A DNA stretch of 64,000 bases from Pieris napi (GCF_905475465.1 NC_062258.1:248001-312000); one strand, 5' to 3'; positions 11,641 through 23,504 are shown, numbered from the stretch's first letter. Made by a program: numbers and translations. Notes: generated from the sequence alone by a model not told the origin.

Positions 11641-11675
11641 AAGCCTTTGCTTCGCCTAACTTGTCTTCCATGGTC
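11641..11675 (-). pseudogene. pins: Pins/LGN TPR exon, 5' part before the transposon
   Basis: After acceptor TATTTAAG the minus strand reads in frame TMEDKLGEAKA, the Pins/LGN segment that links two TPRs, and then runs into the CAGGGGGTC terminus of the inserted element. Its phase matches the donor of the exon at 11766-11965 (two bases carried over, completing an Arg codon). Confidence 0.75.
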
Positions 11676-11765
11676 CTTAAATAGATTTGTTAAAGGGTTA
11701 AATATTTTATAGTACATTTTTATACAATTTAAAGTGAAAAAGACACAAAAAGTTTCAATACAAAC

Positions 11766-11965
11766 CTAGCTAATGTGAGATCATGTTGTATGTAGAAGTA
11801 AGCATTGCCAAGCTGGCTGTATATAGCACTCAAAGTTCGCAGGTCATCAGTGCCTGCCTGTATGGCTGCTTGGAAAAAGGCAACACCTGCGCGGCAATCT
11901 CCCGCCTTGCAAAGTCTTTCGCCTTCCAGCGCCAGCTCCAAACACATGGAGCCTCCATCGCAGCT
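11766..11965 (-). pseudogene. pins: Pins/LGN first TPR exon with a 10-residue gap
   Basis: A 200 nt exon with acceptor TTATTTTAG and donor GTTTGT. It encodes DGGSMCLELALEGERLCKAG and continues with the hallmark N-terminal TPR of Pins (DCRAGVAFFQAAIQAG, LSAIYSQLGNAYFYI). It then jumps directly to HDLTLA. Fly Pins and human LGN have about 10 more residues here (the second helix of the repeat), so this is an in-frame deletion of about 30 nt. Together with the broken next exon it marks a decayed copy. A natural short isoform is less likely but not excluded. Confidence 0.8.
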
Positions 11966-12252
11966 CTAAAATAAAGTTGAAATAGAATGATCAAATCAAA
12001 TAATCACAGTTGTTTAAAATCTAGAAAAGCCCTTAGGAACCCACAGACTATATTAATAATATAAATAAAACCCAAACATTTATAATTGTAAATATTGAAT
12101 AATAATTGTATACATACATAAGTGTAAATATAGATGTGAGAATGAGATAATAACTGTAAAACTAGTTATACAATGTAGGAAGCCTAATCCTGTTGTTCAG
12201 TGCACATAATTATACATTATATAACTGTTTCAAATACCAGTGCATGCAATGC

Positions 12253-12292
12253 ACACCATTAATATTCAAGTCACACCATTAATATTCAAGTC
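12253..12292. repeat. 20 bp tandem duplication
   Basis: ACACCATTAATATTCAAGTC occurs twice in direct succession, at the 5' edge of a truncated LINE. It may be an insertion-associated duplication. Confidence 0.85.
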
Positions 12293-13341
12293 AGAACTTT
12301 ATAACACTTAATCATTCGACAAATAACAAATTTTGACGATGTGAACAATGCTCTGTCTTCGATTGTCCATTGGTTTAGTATGAATAACTTTCTACTTAAT
12401 GCAAAAAAGACAAAATGCATTAAATTTTGTGCAAAAAATGCAAGGGTTATGGATACTAGACCAATTATAAACGGTGAGGAATTGAATCTGGATGATACAA
12501 CTGTATTTCTCGGAATCACCATGGATTCAAAACTTCAGTGGTCCCCTCATATTAACGGATTGGCGAAGAGACTTAGTTCTGCAGCCTACGCGGTTAAAAA
12601 ATTCGCTCACTAACTGATGTCGATTCAGCTAGACTTGTTTATTTTAGTTACTTTCATAGCTTAATGACTTATGGCTTATTATTATGGGGTCATGCTGCTG
12701 ATGTCGAAACTATTTTCATCCTGCAGAAGAGGGCTATTCGTGCAATCTATAATTTAAAATGTAGGGAATCTCTTAGAGATAAATTCAAGGAAATTAATAT
12801 ACTTACCTTTCCCTCGCAATATATTTATGAAAATATTATGTATGTATACAAAAATAGTGATAAGTTTACTAGAATAGAACATACGCACAATGTTAATACA
12901 CGGAACAAACGCAGGCTGCAATTTCCCCGTACTAGACTATCTAAAGTTAGTAATTCTTTTTTGGGGAAAGGGATACTCTTCTTTAATAAAATCCCAGAGG
13001 CTCTTTTATCACTGCCTTTCAATAAATTTAAGAAATGTATTAAAGAAAAGCTGTGTAAAAAGGCTTACTATAAAGTCAACGATTATCTAGTTGATAAAAG
13101 GGCCTGGGACTAGTGCTAGACAGGCTACTTCTAATTAATTTGCGATATTTGTTTTAAAATAAGTGTTGTTTGATGATTTGCTATTTTAAAAGAGTACCGA
13201 GAGTTTTTTACGCCGGCTTTTTCTTTCGGCCTACACCCTCTGTCTTCTTTGCCGATGAGTAGGGATGCCTTCAAATTTAATGACGTGGAATAAGTGATAC
13301 ATGTATCTTATGTTCCATAATAAACATATTTATTTATTTAC
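12293..13341 (+). mobile_element. 5'-truncated Jockey/CR1-type LINE
   Basis: Contains only the C-terminal part of an RT ORF. 12341-12613 encodes a post-YADD thumb region (NNFLLNAKKTKCIKF, VFLGITMDSKLQWSPHI). After a frameshift near 12610 it continues at 12664-13113 (YGLLLWGHAADVETIFILQK, RAIRAIYNL, GKGILFFNKIPEALLSLP). The 3' UTR ends in AATAAACATATTTATTTATT. 5' truncation and a simple tail are typical of target-primed reverse transcription. Confidence 0.8.
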
Positions 13342-14226
13342 CTATTATAAAGATTATTAGAAAACGTACATGTATGACTATGTATTTACTACTTTAAAAT
13401 TATCTTTACCATATAATACTGTAAGGTAATAGGATTTTTTTTATTGTCTTATCTTATTAGATAAATTCAAAATTAAATTATGTTTCTACACCAAGAAAAT
13501 TCCTTTTTATATTACCAAGAACCCTTAATGTCATTAAAAATTAACAATTAACAGTGATTGATAACATTAAAATTTTATTAGCTATAATATTTCATGACTT
13601 AGGTTTAGCAGGTTGCAAAATATGAAGATTCAGTTCATAAAATTTTGTGCATAATGTTTACAATTTACTTTGAAGCTTGGGCTACATCAACTAGGCGAAG
13701 GCAGTAGACAAAGGGTGTGTCACATATACAGAAGAGGCATTGTTGTTGCATGTTTAAATATAAGAGTTTTTCACTGTGTTCACGCAATCCAGTTACCTTT
13801 AGTCCTCTCTGATCACATTCTCTATCCTTACCGCACCCATTTCCTAAACACCACTCTTTCTCTTTTGCGGTATTAAAGTGTAGAAGGAGGGGACCGCATT
13901 CTACAATCTACATGCTCCCGCGCCGCAGAGAAGATTCACCCGCCGCCGCGAGGTCACGCGTTTGCTTTCGCTTGCGCTTACGCTTCTTCTTTTGTGCATA
14001 TAGTTTTATTTGTGGTCTTCTCTCACGAAGACAGGTGAAGAGACGGAGGACTTTAGGTGAGTGGTGTTCCATTATTTTTACGCTGCATTCCACTTGCCCC
14101 TCGTCCTACTTCTCTTTGTCTTCGCCGCTACACACTGCAATGAAAATTTGCTCGTATATACCGGTTTATGGTTGGTAAGATAACATTTGACCTAGTTAAA
14201 ATAAATAATAAATAATAGGGACGAGA
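13342..14226. other. No gene seen; GC-rich island at 13880-14180
   Basis: AT-rich DNA, then about 300 bp of higher GC content (CCGCGCCGCAGAG, CGCCGCCGCGAGG). It could be an old promoter or 5' UTR (a GTGAGT donor-like site lies at about 14057), but no coding exon can be attached to it. Confidence 0.3.
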
Positions 14227-14286
14227 ATGTGACGCGTAACCGAAACATGTGACGCGTAACCGAAACATGTGACGCGTAACCGAAAA
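14227..14286. repeat. Three tandem 20 bp units with ACGCGT
   Basis: ATGTGACGCGTAACCGAAAC occurs three times head to tail; the last unit differs by one base. Each unit holds an ACGCGT core. Confidence 0.9.
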
Positions 14287-14586
14287 ATGTTACACTAAAT
14301 TTTTTTCCAACCCCGATAAAGAAGTTTCACTTCAAAGTTACATGTAAGTCTGATCTTAGATTCCGTGTCGAATTCCGTGAAAATAACAGCCGTATGTCAA
14401 AATTCAATACGTTTTTGACATATTTTGACATTATATTTAGCGATAAGACTCGATGATGAATTTTATTTTATAATTCTTTTGAAGAAACTCAATGAAACAA
14501 TTAATGTATTCAAAAGCAAACAGATTTTTGAAAAGACTGAATACTTGTTTATCCATGGCCCAATATGGACCATTAAATTCGCTTAC

Positions 14587-14713
14587 ATTCTCCTGCTCCA
14601 GTAACTCTTAGCTTATCTTGTTGGGACTGCAATACCGTTTGCAAATTGCGACCCGCTTCCGTCGTGTCCCCACGGCCCGTTACCCCAAGCCGAAGCTCGT
14701 AGAGGGCGGATAG
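14587..14713 (-). CDS. Candidate internal exon, product unknown
   Basis: A 127 nt minus-strand segment with acceptor TTGGTCTTCCAG and donor GTAAGC. It encodes LSALYELRLGVTGRGDTTEA followed by GRNLQTVLQSQQDKLRVTGAGE. GC content and splice sites are much better than in the surrounding DNA, so I read it as a host exon, intact or relic. It lies between the Aquarius and Pins pieces on the same strand but does not match either family as I know them. Confidence 0.4.
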
Positions 14714-14879
14714 CTGGAAGACCAATGTAAATTTTAAATAAAGAAAAAAATAATGTGTTGACAATTTGTACAGTTACATTGAGCTTATAACACAAGACGC
14801 CCGCCACATACAACCTATGCTGGGTATTATTTATTTAACAACTATCAGATTTCACATAGCAAAATGTAAAGTGCATTGT

Positions 14880-15480
14880 ATCAAATCAAATCAATCAAAT
14901 CAAAATACGTTTATTCAATTTAGATGCTTCTTAGAGCATGCTTATGAATGTCAACAACGTTTACAAAATTCACGAAAGAGCAAGACTACGCCATCCGTTC
15001 GCAAAACTACCAGGAGGCCTTGTTCTGAGAAGAACGGGCAAGAAACTCAGCAAGTTTTGCCCTCCCTTTACATTACAATTATTCAAAGGAAAATGTCATA
15101 AACCACAACGTCATTGAAGTTACATAAGTAAAATAAAAATAAAAAAATCTGTTCTGTGATTTACCACATTCACCATTACACACATATTCATAACACTTCA
15201 AAGATAACAAATCAAATTATAAGAATATAATTAGAACTATTGCCAAGCGTTTTTATCTTCCAGGTAGTCATTGACTGTGTAGTAAGTAACCTTTATACAT
15301 TAAGGTTTTTTTGATATGTGTTTTGAATCTGTTTAAAGGCAGTTGCAATATTTCACTAGGAATCATGTTATAGCAGCGTATACTTAGGCCCATAAATGAA
15401 GTATTTATTTTCTGCAACCTGTAAGACGGCTGGAAAAGTTTTCCATTATTTCTTGTATTGCTTAGTGTATCCCTTATTTT
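14880..15480 (-). mobile_element. 3' end of a minus-strand LINE
   Basis: The block begins with a (TCAAATCAAA)n simple tail and TACGTTTATTCAA (an inverse polyadenylation context), followed by the GTTCTGAGAAGAACGGGCAAGAAACTC segment type that I know from 3' regions of lepidopteran non-LTR elements. No coding domain is left. Confidence 0.5.
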
Positions 15481-15981
15481 TTGTAATTATATTTTAATAA
15501 AATCAAAGTCAAATTAGTTCAGAACTGTTAAGTGGTTTATTTGAACTGAATCCGAATCGACTACAGAGTCAAACGGCACTCATAGGAACGAATGTCAAAG
15601 AATACTTTTAATAATAATAATAATGACTATGGAATCATTATTACTATGTGTCGGCTCTGCTAGTTATAATATAAACATATATAAAATAAAAGATATACAA
15701 ATATTACCCACGTAGCAATAAAAACTTTGATTGAGAACTCAAACATAAAACTCAAAACACACTTATGTATAAAAAAAAATTCTTCAAAACCTTGTACGAG
15801 TAACAAGTCTACCTTCACAACTAGATTAGAATATTTCAATTTAAAAATGTAACAACTTTTAAACAATTGAAGGTCGTATCTCCCCCGAGAAGACCCCCAC
15901 CGGGAGTCGATTGACAGTTCGCTAGTTCGCATTCCGACTTCCAGCTATCAAGGTGATTTAGTAAAATATACTAAAGTATAC

Positions 15982-16614
15982 GAGCGCTTGTAGACGTCCG
16001 TTTTTTTCACCGGATAACGGACCGTATTTTTTGCCGGATTCGCGGTGGTGTATGAATTATAATGAATGTGTGTACATGCACCGGACATCGGTCCGGCGAA
16101 CAATTTACGCCGGATGCACCACCGCTTCCCCTTGGCGCGACGGACACCGGTCCGGTGTAAGAAAGGACGGTCATCCACGCCAGTGTATTGGTGCGTGTTG
16201 ACGCTGCCGGACGTATTGCCTGTTTTCTGTTAATTTAGTGCCGTCTACCTGCGTTCTTTTAAAAATGGGTTTCTTTCTTCATCCGAAAATAATTGTAAAA
16301 TTTAGTTTCATCTTCTTCCAACTGCGTAAAAGAGTTTGAAATGCACCATATTTTTCCCTTTCCAATAATATAGGATGCACCCACGATGACCTTTTACGTT
16401 TTTCTATTTCATTTTGTTTCTTCTTGTACAAATAGTAGGCCAATACGAGTTTTTTTTCTCATTATTTCACACGTGTGAAATCTCTAACTACCAATTCAAA
16501 ACTAACGCACATAGACGGCAGTCCATCCATCCGGTAAAAAAAAAATGTATACAAGGATAGCCGTTTATTGACGGTCCGTTATCCGGTGAAAAAAACGGAC
16601 GTCTACAAGCGCTC
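15982..16614. mobile_element. 633 bp MITE with 44 bp perfect terminal inverted repeats
   Basis: The left end, GAGCGCTTGTAGACGTCCG onward (15982-16025), is exactly inverted at 16571-16614. Inside are further GC-rich palindromic pieces (CACCGGTCCGGTG at 16147-16159). There is no transposase; short ORFs across it are incidental. I cannot define a target duplication, so the superfamily is open. Confidence 0.85.
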
Positions 16615-18180
16615 TAACTCTTAATGTGTGTGTATTCCTACTGCAATATAGTTTACCCATATTTGCCGTCCCCTAAAGTTTGCCGCTCCAGGTAATCAGC
16701 AGGCCATCCTGTCACAGCATGTAGGTAAAATTCCTTCCTTACTCCTGCCTACCAGACTCGTAATCGTGCTTTGTTACATGATCCCCACATCAACACTAAC
16801 TATGCAAAAAAATCAGTTTTGTATCGCGCAGCCCGGACATACAACGACCAATATTTATGTCTTGACTTGTTTAAGCTATCGCGGAAAATAGTTAAAAGGA
16901 GTATTAAGAATATCCATAGCGCAAAATCACCTCCATCATGAGCATACCCCACATACACACCTTCACATACTTTCCCCTAACTTTTACACCATCACACGAC
17001 ACAGTCAAATTAGGTACCACTTCGGCTGTTGGTATAATGATTACCAAGATAATTTTTAACCTAAATTTTAAAGAGAAAAGGATCACAATGAAGTCGGGAC
17101 ATAGATGTGACTTTAAAGTTCTTTTAAATAGGATAATCTTTATACTTAGTGATTAATTATTGTTGGTACAGAAGAAACATAATTAAAAATATATTTTTTT
17201 ATAACTTAAAAGTACACATTAAATAACAGCATACATTGTAAAAAAGTATAATTAATGTTTATTATTGACCTCAGTATCATGGTTTTAACCTTATGTAGAT
17301 ATAGCATTTTCTCTTAATGCTTACGCAAAGTCTGTAGCCTCAAAGTAATAATCATTTTAAAATTATGAAAGACTACGTTTTAGTTTCATCTGAAAATGCT
17401 TATCTTAGAATAAAATTGAATACGAAATAGTTATTTATTGATTCCGTCCGTCCACCGTTGAGTTTATCAAGGTATTGTTTGCTTAAGATTGGACTACATG
17501 ACGCTGTCACAATAAAATACAATTTATTACCTACATATTATGTTCTCCATGCTGACTTGGTTATATTTCTATCGACAATTGCCATGAACGTAGAATGTAA
17601 TATAGTACTCACTACTATATTCGTAAAGCCTTTGTGTATGATAATAATGTACTTTTTAACCGACTCCAAAAAGAACAATGTGAGCGGTTCAATACGACTT
17701 TTTTTGTTGTTGTTATATAACATTAAAACCCATACTGCAGAACACAAAACTAACGTAGACTAAGAGCATAATAACAAAAGTAACACCCATTTGTAATTTT
17801 TTAACAGTATTGAATTAAAGTGGCTTTAATATTATGTATAACTCTCAAATTACTATGGAACGGATTTCCAAAATGACGGCAGATTTACCAGAGTAGGCGC
17901 AGGTGTTACATGTTCCACAGGACAATTGTGTTTATACAACTACTGAATGCTATTGAAATTTTTCGTAGTGAAATCGAAATTGCGTATTTTATATTTCAGC
18001 CCTATCTGGGAATCAAACACGAGACATGATAATATGCAGTCACGTACACTGACTAAATATCGGCATTAGACATTTTTTTAAATATGAAATGTGATAGTTG
18101 ACCTATTTTATTATTGTAATGAATCTTGTGTTATTTATATTAATCTAACCTATTTTAATATTATTGCTGTTATTTTATAC
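16615..18180. other. AT-rich DNA with no recognisable gene
   Basis: Short ORFs only (for example 17458-17763), with no domain, splice pattern or repeat structure that I can support. Confidence 0.4.
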
Positions 18181-18370
18181 AAGACACTTTCTTTAGTGAA
18201 CTGTGGAATCGACTCCCGGTCTTCCCTGTGATATGCGATCAATTGTTTAAAGAAAAAGTATAAATACTCTTCTTTCAAAGATTGGCAACGCACCCACTAA
18301 AATCGATGTCCGTGGGCTGTGATGACTGCCTTTTTTGGACTGTATCGAATAAAGAAAATCAACTACTGAC
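18180..18370 (+). pseudogene. Non-LTR RT C-terminal remnant
   Basis: FSELWNRLPVFPVICDQLFKE and then FQRLATHP, after a stop, match the extreme C-terminus of lepidopteran non-LTR polymerases (E-L-W-N-x-L-P ... F-K). Only about 50 codons survive. Confidence 0.5.
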
Positions 18371-18599
18371 TTATAAGTTAATGCGTCGCTAATTCAACTA
18401 GGACAGGTTAAAGGCAGAGATTACTCGCCGTTAGTCGTTATTTTAATTGATATTAAAATTAAATCGCCATGTAAACCCATCTTAACTTACAGTCGAATAC
18501 ATTTAAAACAGAAATATCATTGTTGTAGCAAATACAAAAAGTAGTTAAGTTTTATTCCTGTCGTATTTGATAAACCATATTTATATATAAGTTCTGAAG

Positions 18600-18800
18600 C
18601 AACGTGTAAATAAGACATCACAAATTTTACACACATAGGTAGGTACACAATTATATTAAAACATAAGCAAGCTAGCAAGGGAAAAAATTAAACAAGCAAC
18701 CACAAAATATAAAACCAAAAAACGAGACATTAAGAGAATTATAAACAAAGTTACGGTAAGTTGGAAGATTGTTGTAAAATATGTTCATCGGTTAATATTT
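18600..18800 (+). repeat. Interspersed repeat, copy 1
   Basis: GACATCACAAATTTTACA, AGCAAGGGAAAAAATTAAAC and ATAAACAAAGTTACGGTAAG occur in this order here and again at 24160-24580. The two copies belong to one family of unknown class. Confidence 0.65.
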
Positions 18801-19254
18801 GAGTTGTAAGAGCAAAGTAGGCACTTCTTTTTTAAATTTGCGCTTAATGAATGCTGTCTCCGACACTATCGACATCTTTATTTGTTCACTGTAGCGATAT
18901 TGTGTATCTTATGTATTTAATATTATATATTTTATTACCTTATACTTTCTTTCGACATTATCGTATTAGCTTAGTACTGTAAGGATATGTATTTCTATAA
19001 ATAAAAAATAATCTTTTTTAGGAAGAAATCCCTAGCGAAACACACAAACAAATTAAGTGTCACTAAGTCATACTATAATAATTTATCTAGTCACTTTGTA
19101 CAACGTCGGTTCGTACTGACGGCAGCATGAGTAATACACATGAAACGTGTCACACTAACGCACACATTGACATATTAACATTCGTCGGTGTGTTACTAAC
19201 GAATATTATTTTTTTAGGGATTCCGTAGTTTTATTATATAACAAGTAATAATGA

Positions 19255-19495
19255 CTTTATTATTATTATTTTTCAAACTCAAAACTCAAAATAACTTAAT
19301 TCATATAGGTAACCAAGTACACTTATGAACGTCAACAGAAAAGATATTACATTGATTCTAAATTTACATTTACTATAAGTTCGCAAGTCAAGGGTATAGA
19401 GCGGGCAAGAAGGACTGGCGAGAAACTGTCCGCCACTCTTTTTAATCGCCAAGATTTGAATACAATTGTTGAAACTGGAGCAAATCAATCCCAAG
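19255..19495 (-). mobile_element. 3' end of a minus-strand LINE
   Basis: An inverse-orientation 3' region with GAAGGACTGGCGAGAAACTG and CCGCCACTCTTTTTAATCGCC, a segment type recurrent in lepidopteran LINE tails. No ORF. Confidence 0.45.
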
Positions 19496-20210
19496 GATGA
19501 GGATCATTTAAATTAATCGTCAAATTTGTAAAAACCTTTATTGATTAATTTACGTTTAACGGGAGTTTGGAATTTATACATTCAGACAAACTGAAAGAGT
19601 CCCGAAACTTTCGGCAATACGGTAGGTATTTAAGCGGCATACCCGCCGTTGCCCCCGCAACTGACCAGTCGGACAAAATTCATCAAAAAGGGAATGACTT
19701 GTCACTGTTATAAAAATTACACGTAAGTTATTATCCTAGATTTCGATATTTTATTGATAGGACGCCGGGGTTCAAAGTAGGTTGTTCCGATCCGAATAAC
19801 TCCGCCAAGAAAAGAGATAGCAATAAGTGTGAAGTGCGTCGCGAAACGTCATACCATCACGCATTTGCATCAGCCATTTTAGTAACGTTCTGTCGGCGTG
19901 TGAGAGCGGTAACCGATTAGTGACACATAAACGTCACGTAAGTAAATATTTTCGTTCTTAAAGTTTTTGGTCTATATCAATCATTTTTCTAGTTATTTGT
20001 GAGTAGCTTGCAATTATCGGTTGGGCGAACTATAGTGAATATCTTTTAAATGTTATTGTAGGCTTTTTATAACCTCTTTAATAATTATTGGACGTCACTT
20101 TGAAAATGGAATTTGGGGTTCAAAGTTCCTCTAGTGTGGGGCTAGTTGTTTCGGGGAACAACGTGCCCCATAATGAAATACGTATATAATAAAACTAATA
20201 TTTTTTTTAG

Positions 20211-20612
20211 GATGAGAAACTATAAACGGAAAACCGAACGGGGCAACCTTTTGCAGCGGGGAGCTGATGCTGTTATTAAATCTGGTCGTAAGCTTAAAAC
20301 GGTAGCCCGGGAACTAGAAATATGTCATATGACATTAAAAGTTGAAAGCCGGTTTAACACGAACTGTGGGTTACTATTCTAGAAAGGGTTTTCAATCACG
20401 ACCAGGAGAAGACATTGGCAGATTATTTGTTAAAATGTGCATCAATTTACTTTGGTCTCTTGCCAGAAGAAGTGAGGAAGTTAGCATATAGTTGTGCTGT
20501 TAAATTTGACATGCCTAACATTCCAGTATCTTGGCATAGAAATAAGGAAGCTGGAGCTGATTGGTTCACGTGTTTTCTGAAAAGAAATCCGAAGAAAAGA
20601 AGAAGCTGTTAA
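20211..20612 (+). pseudogene. pogo transposase N-terminus (two DNA-binding helix-turn-helix domains)
   Basis: MRNYKRKTERGN at 20211 is the signature N-terminus of Tigger/pogo-like transposases. It is followed by the Psq-type HTH (AVIKSGRKLKTVARELEICH). After a frame break the CENP-B-type second HTH reads HDQEKTLADYLLKCASIYFG, LPEEVRKLAYSCAVKF and AGADWFTCFLKRNP. The sequence then jumps to the basic C-terminal linker; the whole DDE catalytic domain (about 180 residues) is absent. Confidence 0.75.
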
Positions 20613-20828
20613 ACCCTTACCTAAAGCACCACCGAGATCATCTACAACAAATATGCGACGAATAAGAAAATCAGCAATACTGACAGATACGCCTGAAAAG
20701 AACGCTTTGGCTGAAGAAAAAGCAAGAAGAGGAAAGAGCAATAGGAAAATAAAGGGGAAGGAAATTCAAAAAAGAGTCGGAAAGAAAAAGGCAACCGGTG
20801 AAAACAAGCGCAAGTGACACGTTAATCC

Positions 20829-21077
20829 GTAAATGGTAAAGAAAATGCGACTCGGAAAGTCCTGCAGGAAGATGATCATGGAAGTGATAGTGAAGAAGAC
20901 AGCCTGGAATGGTATTGTTTAATATGTTGCGACTCATATTCTAATTCACAACCAGTTGAACAATGGATTGAATGCGTCATGTGTAAGAATTGGTCTCATT
21001 TAAAATGCCTAAAATCTAAAGACGTTTATTACTATGTTTGTCCGAATTGTAATTCTGACGACGAAATCTTTAAATAA
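20829..21077 (+). pseudogene. pogo transposase C-terminal PHD-like zinc finger
   Basis: In-frame to the stop at 21075-21077: an acidic stretch (HGSDSEEDS) precedes Cys/His pairs in PHD order: WYCLIC, WIECVMCKNWSHLKC, YVCPNC. Insect pogo-like transposases commonly end in such a finger, which is thought to read chromatin or aid targeting. It is separated from the HTH part by stops and the deletion. Confidence 0.65.
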
Positions 21078-21916
21078 TTAATTTTTAAGCACTGCGAGAC
21101 TGAAATAAAACTATAATTTAAGTAAACCTTTAATAAGATTATTGATCTCAGTAAAGAAAATGCTATGAGACTGAATATAGAAACTTTTGTTGGAAATGTT
21201 AAAATTTGTTGATTTTTCTTTTTATTTTAATTAAAATAAATGGTTTGGTTTTTTGACAAATTGACGTTTGTCAAAGTTGATTAATATTATAGATGTTTAT
21301 TAGACATAAGCCCTAATTAAAAGGTCGTATTACATTATTAGTATTAATACTTGCTACTATTTTGTTTTCATTAAAGCCTGTTAGTTGAAAATAAGTCGTA
21401 ATCATTAAAATTTTGTACTTTATTCATATTATAAATGAAGCTTTCATAAATATTCAGAAAATTATTTATTTTAAACATACTTTTCCATCTAATATAACTA
21501 CTATTACCTCATGAATGATTGGAGTTGACAGCGGAACAACTTACCTCAACTAAGCAACAACCAGCCCCTTTGTGGGGCGAGTTGTTCCGTGTCGACTTGC
21601 TACAAAAAAATATCCTGTGCCAAAATATATTATTATTTCAATGAATTTGACTTTACAATTTAAAACAAGGATAATTTCTGATTATATTTATACAGGTATC
21701 GTGGATTTTAATCTTTCTATAACATTCATATTACGTCTTTCTTCAAAAATCGAAACTTCGAACCCCGGCCTCCCCTATTGTTATTATAATATTATTTTCT
21801 AAATAATTGAAAATCATATTTCATATTTCTGTGGCCACTATTTAAACTATTGATGTGTTTAATTAATTAAAGTGAATTGTAGAAAAAAAAGTCGGAGCTG
21901 AAAATATATTATATAC

Positions 21917-23504
21917 TGCTCAAAACAATTAGCGGAACAAGATTTTTCTCCTTTCTATTGCTTAAACTAAAATTAGATTTAAATTAACTTGTACGCTATT
22001 TTTTACCTTGTTAATTTGTTAATTACTACAATTAATAAAAAAAATCAATTTGTATATTTTTTATTAAAAAAAAATTAAAATGTGCATTGTAGACGAAAAA
22101 CTAATTGGTGATAAAAAAGGTCCATCAAAGAAATATTCTTATATCGTTTGAATATTCGTCTTTAGTGACTTTCAGTAACGTGTGTGGCCTCCATGAGCCC
22201 TAATCACGGCTTGACAACGACGCGGCATGCTTCGTATGATCCTCCGAATATCTTCTTGTGGAATTCGCTCCCATTCTTCAATCAACGCTTCAGTGAACTG
22301 CTGCAGTGTTTGAGGTGCAATCGGACGCTTCCGGATGCGCCTGTCAAGCAAGTCCCAAATGTGTTCAATTGGATTTAGGTCAGGGCTCATGGAAGGCCAC
22401 TCCATTACACGGATTTCCTGCTGTCGTAAGTAATCTGACGTGATGGCTGCAGTATGCGGCCTGGCATTATCTTGCATTAAAAGAAAATCTGGGCCCATAC
22501 CATATGCTGCGGGCCAAACATGATCTTCGAGCACATTTTCAATGTAAGTTTGAGCACACAAGCGCCCGGGAACAACGACGAGATCTGTGCGCTCGTCCAA
22601 ACTAACTCCGCCCCAAACCATCACAGAGCCACATCCAAATTTGTCATATTCCTGGACTACTGCTGCACTGTATCGTTCGCCTGGGCGTCTGTAAACACGG
22701 AGACGACCATCGCAACGTGTTAGACGGAATCGTAATTCGTCAGTAAAAAGCACTGGCCTCCAATGTCGAAGTTGCCAATTAGCGTGATTTTGCGCGAACT
22801 GTCGGCGAGCTTGTCTATGTTGAATTGTTAGACACACAGCCCGAACTGGTCGGCGTGATCTCAAATTGGCTTCCAACAACCTATTTGTTACCGTCTGGTC
22901 GGAAATTTCTACACCAGTAGCCGTCCTTAGTGTATTTTGTAGATCTCTTGCAGTTGTGGTGCGGTTACGTAAAGCACAGTTGACGATGTAGCGATTCTCT
23001 TTCGACCTTGACCACGCCTTCGTGAGTATTCTCCCGTCTTACGGTATCGCTTCCAAAGTCTGTAGATAACAGAAGGGGCTACTCCTAGATCATTTCCTAC
23101 ATAACGCATAGTTCGACCCTCTTCAAGCAAAGCGATAGCTCGGGAGACATGCAATTCAGTCAGATCTGGCATTATGACCTAAACTCACTCGCTTCAATGA
23201 ATAACAATACTCAAAAGGCTCACTTCAATTTCTATTAATACTCAATAGATTGAAAAAAACTACTTAAAATGTGTTTTCTGTGATTAGAAAGTAATGAAAA
23301 TTCAAAGACGTCACTTTGTTTTTAGGTGTTTCTAGACACACTGCCACTTTATTATAGGACTACTAACCAAAACGCCGATGCTCTTTTGTTTTTTATTTTC
23401 TTCGACAATACCTTAACATTATTTAGTGGCCCGTAATAATTAAAACCTTAGGTAAAAAGTTTAGTTCTACTTTAAAGTTTTGTTCCCGTAATTGTTTTGA
23501 GCAG
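21917..23504 (-). mobile_element. Tc1-type transposon with TA duplications
   Basis: The inverted termini CTGCTCAAAACAATTA (21917 onward) and the matching inverse end at 23504 enclose 1588 bp. TA dinucleotides flank both ends (21915-21916, 23505-23506), as expected for Tc1/mariner. The element is full length; its only gene is the transposase below. Confidence 0.85.
22172..23172 (-). pseudogene. Tc1 transposase, one frameshift
   Basis: The N-terminal part (from 23172) has the paired-type HTH (ALLEEGRTMRYVGNDLGVAP, VIYRLWKRYRKTG) and the GRKR AT-hook-like link. The frame is then lost near 23000. The rest (22172 to about 23000) reads without a stop through the DDE domain: LFTDELRF (Asp), MQDNARPHTA (Asp), SPDLNPIEHIWD (Glu), ending AHGGHTRY. 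The catalytic triad is intact and only the junction between the two domains is broken, so this copy was active not long ago. Confidence 0.85.

Larger units (their letters stand above)
19764..21769 (+). mobile_element. pogo/Tigger-like DNA transposon, internally deleted
   Basis: Outer inverted repeats GCCGGGGTTCAAAGT (19764-19778) and ACTTCGAACCCCGGC (21755-21769) match at 14 of 15 bases and enclose pieces of a pogo-family transposase. Further inside, a TGTGGGGC-AGTTGTT motif recurs near 20134 and 21570, the second within a hairpin (21547-21578). No TA duplication can be fixed at the ends, so the boundaries are approximate. Confidence 0.55.

Noticed and set aside
15948..16178. 76-codon minus ORF
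   Set aside because: It lies across the terminal repeat and palindromes of a MITE and has no protein features.
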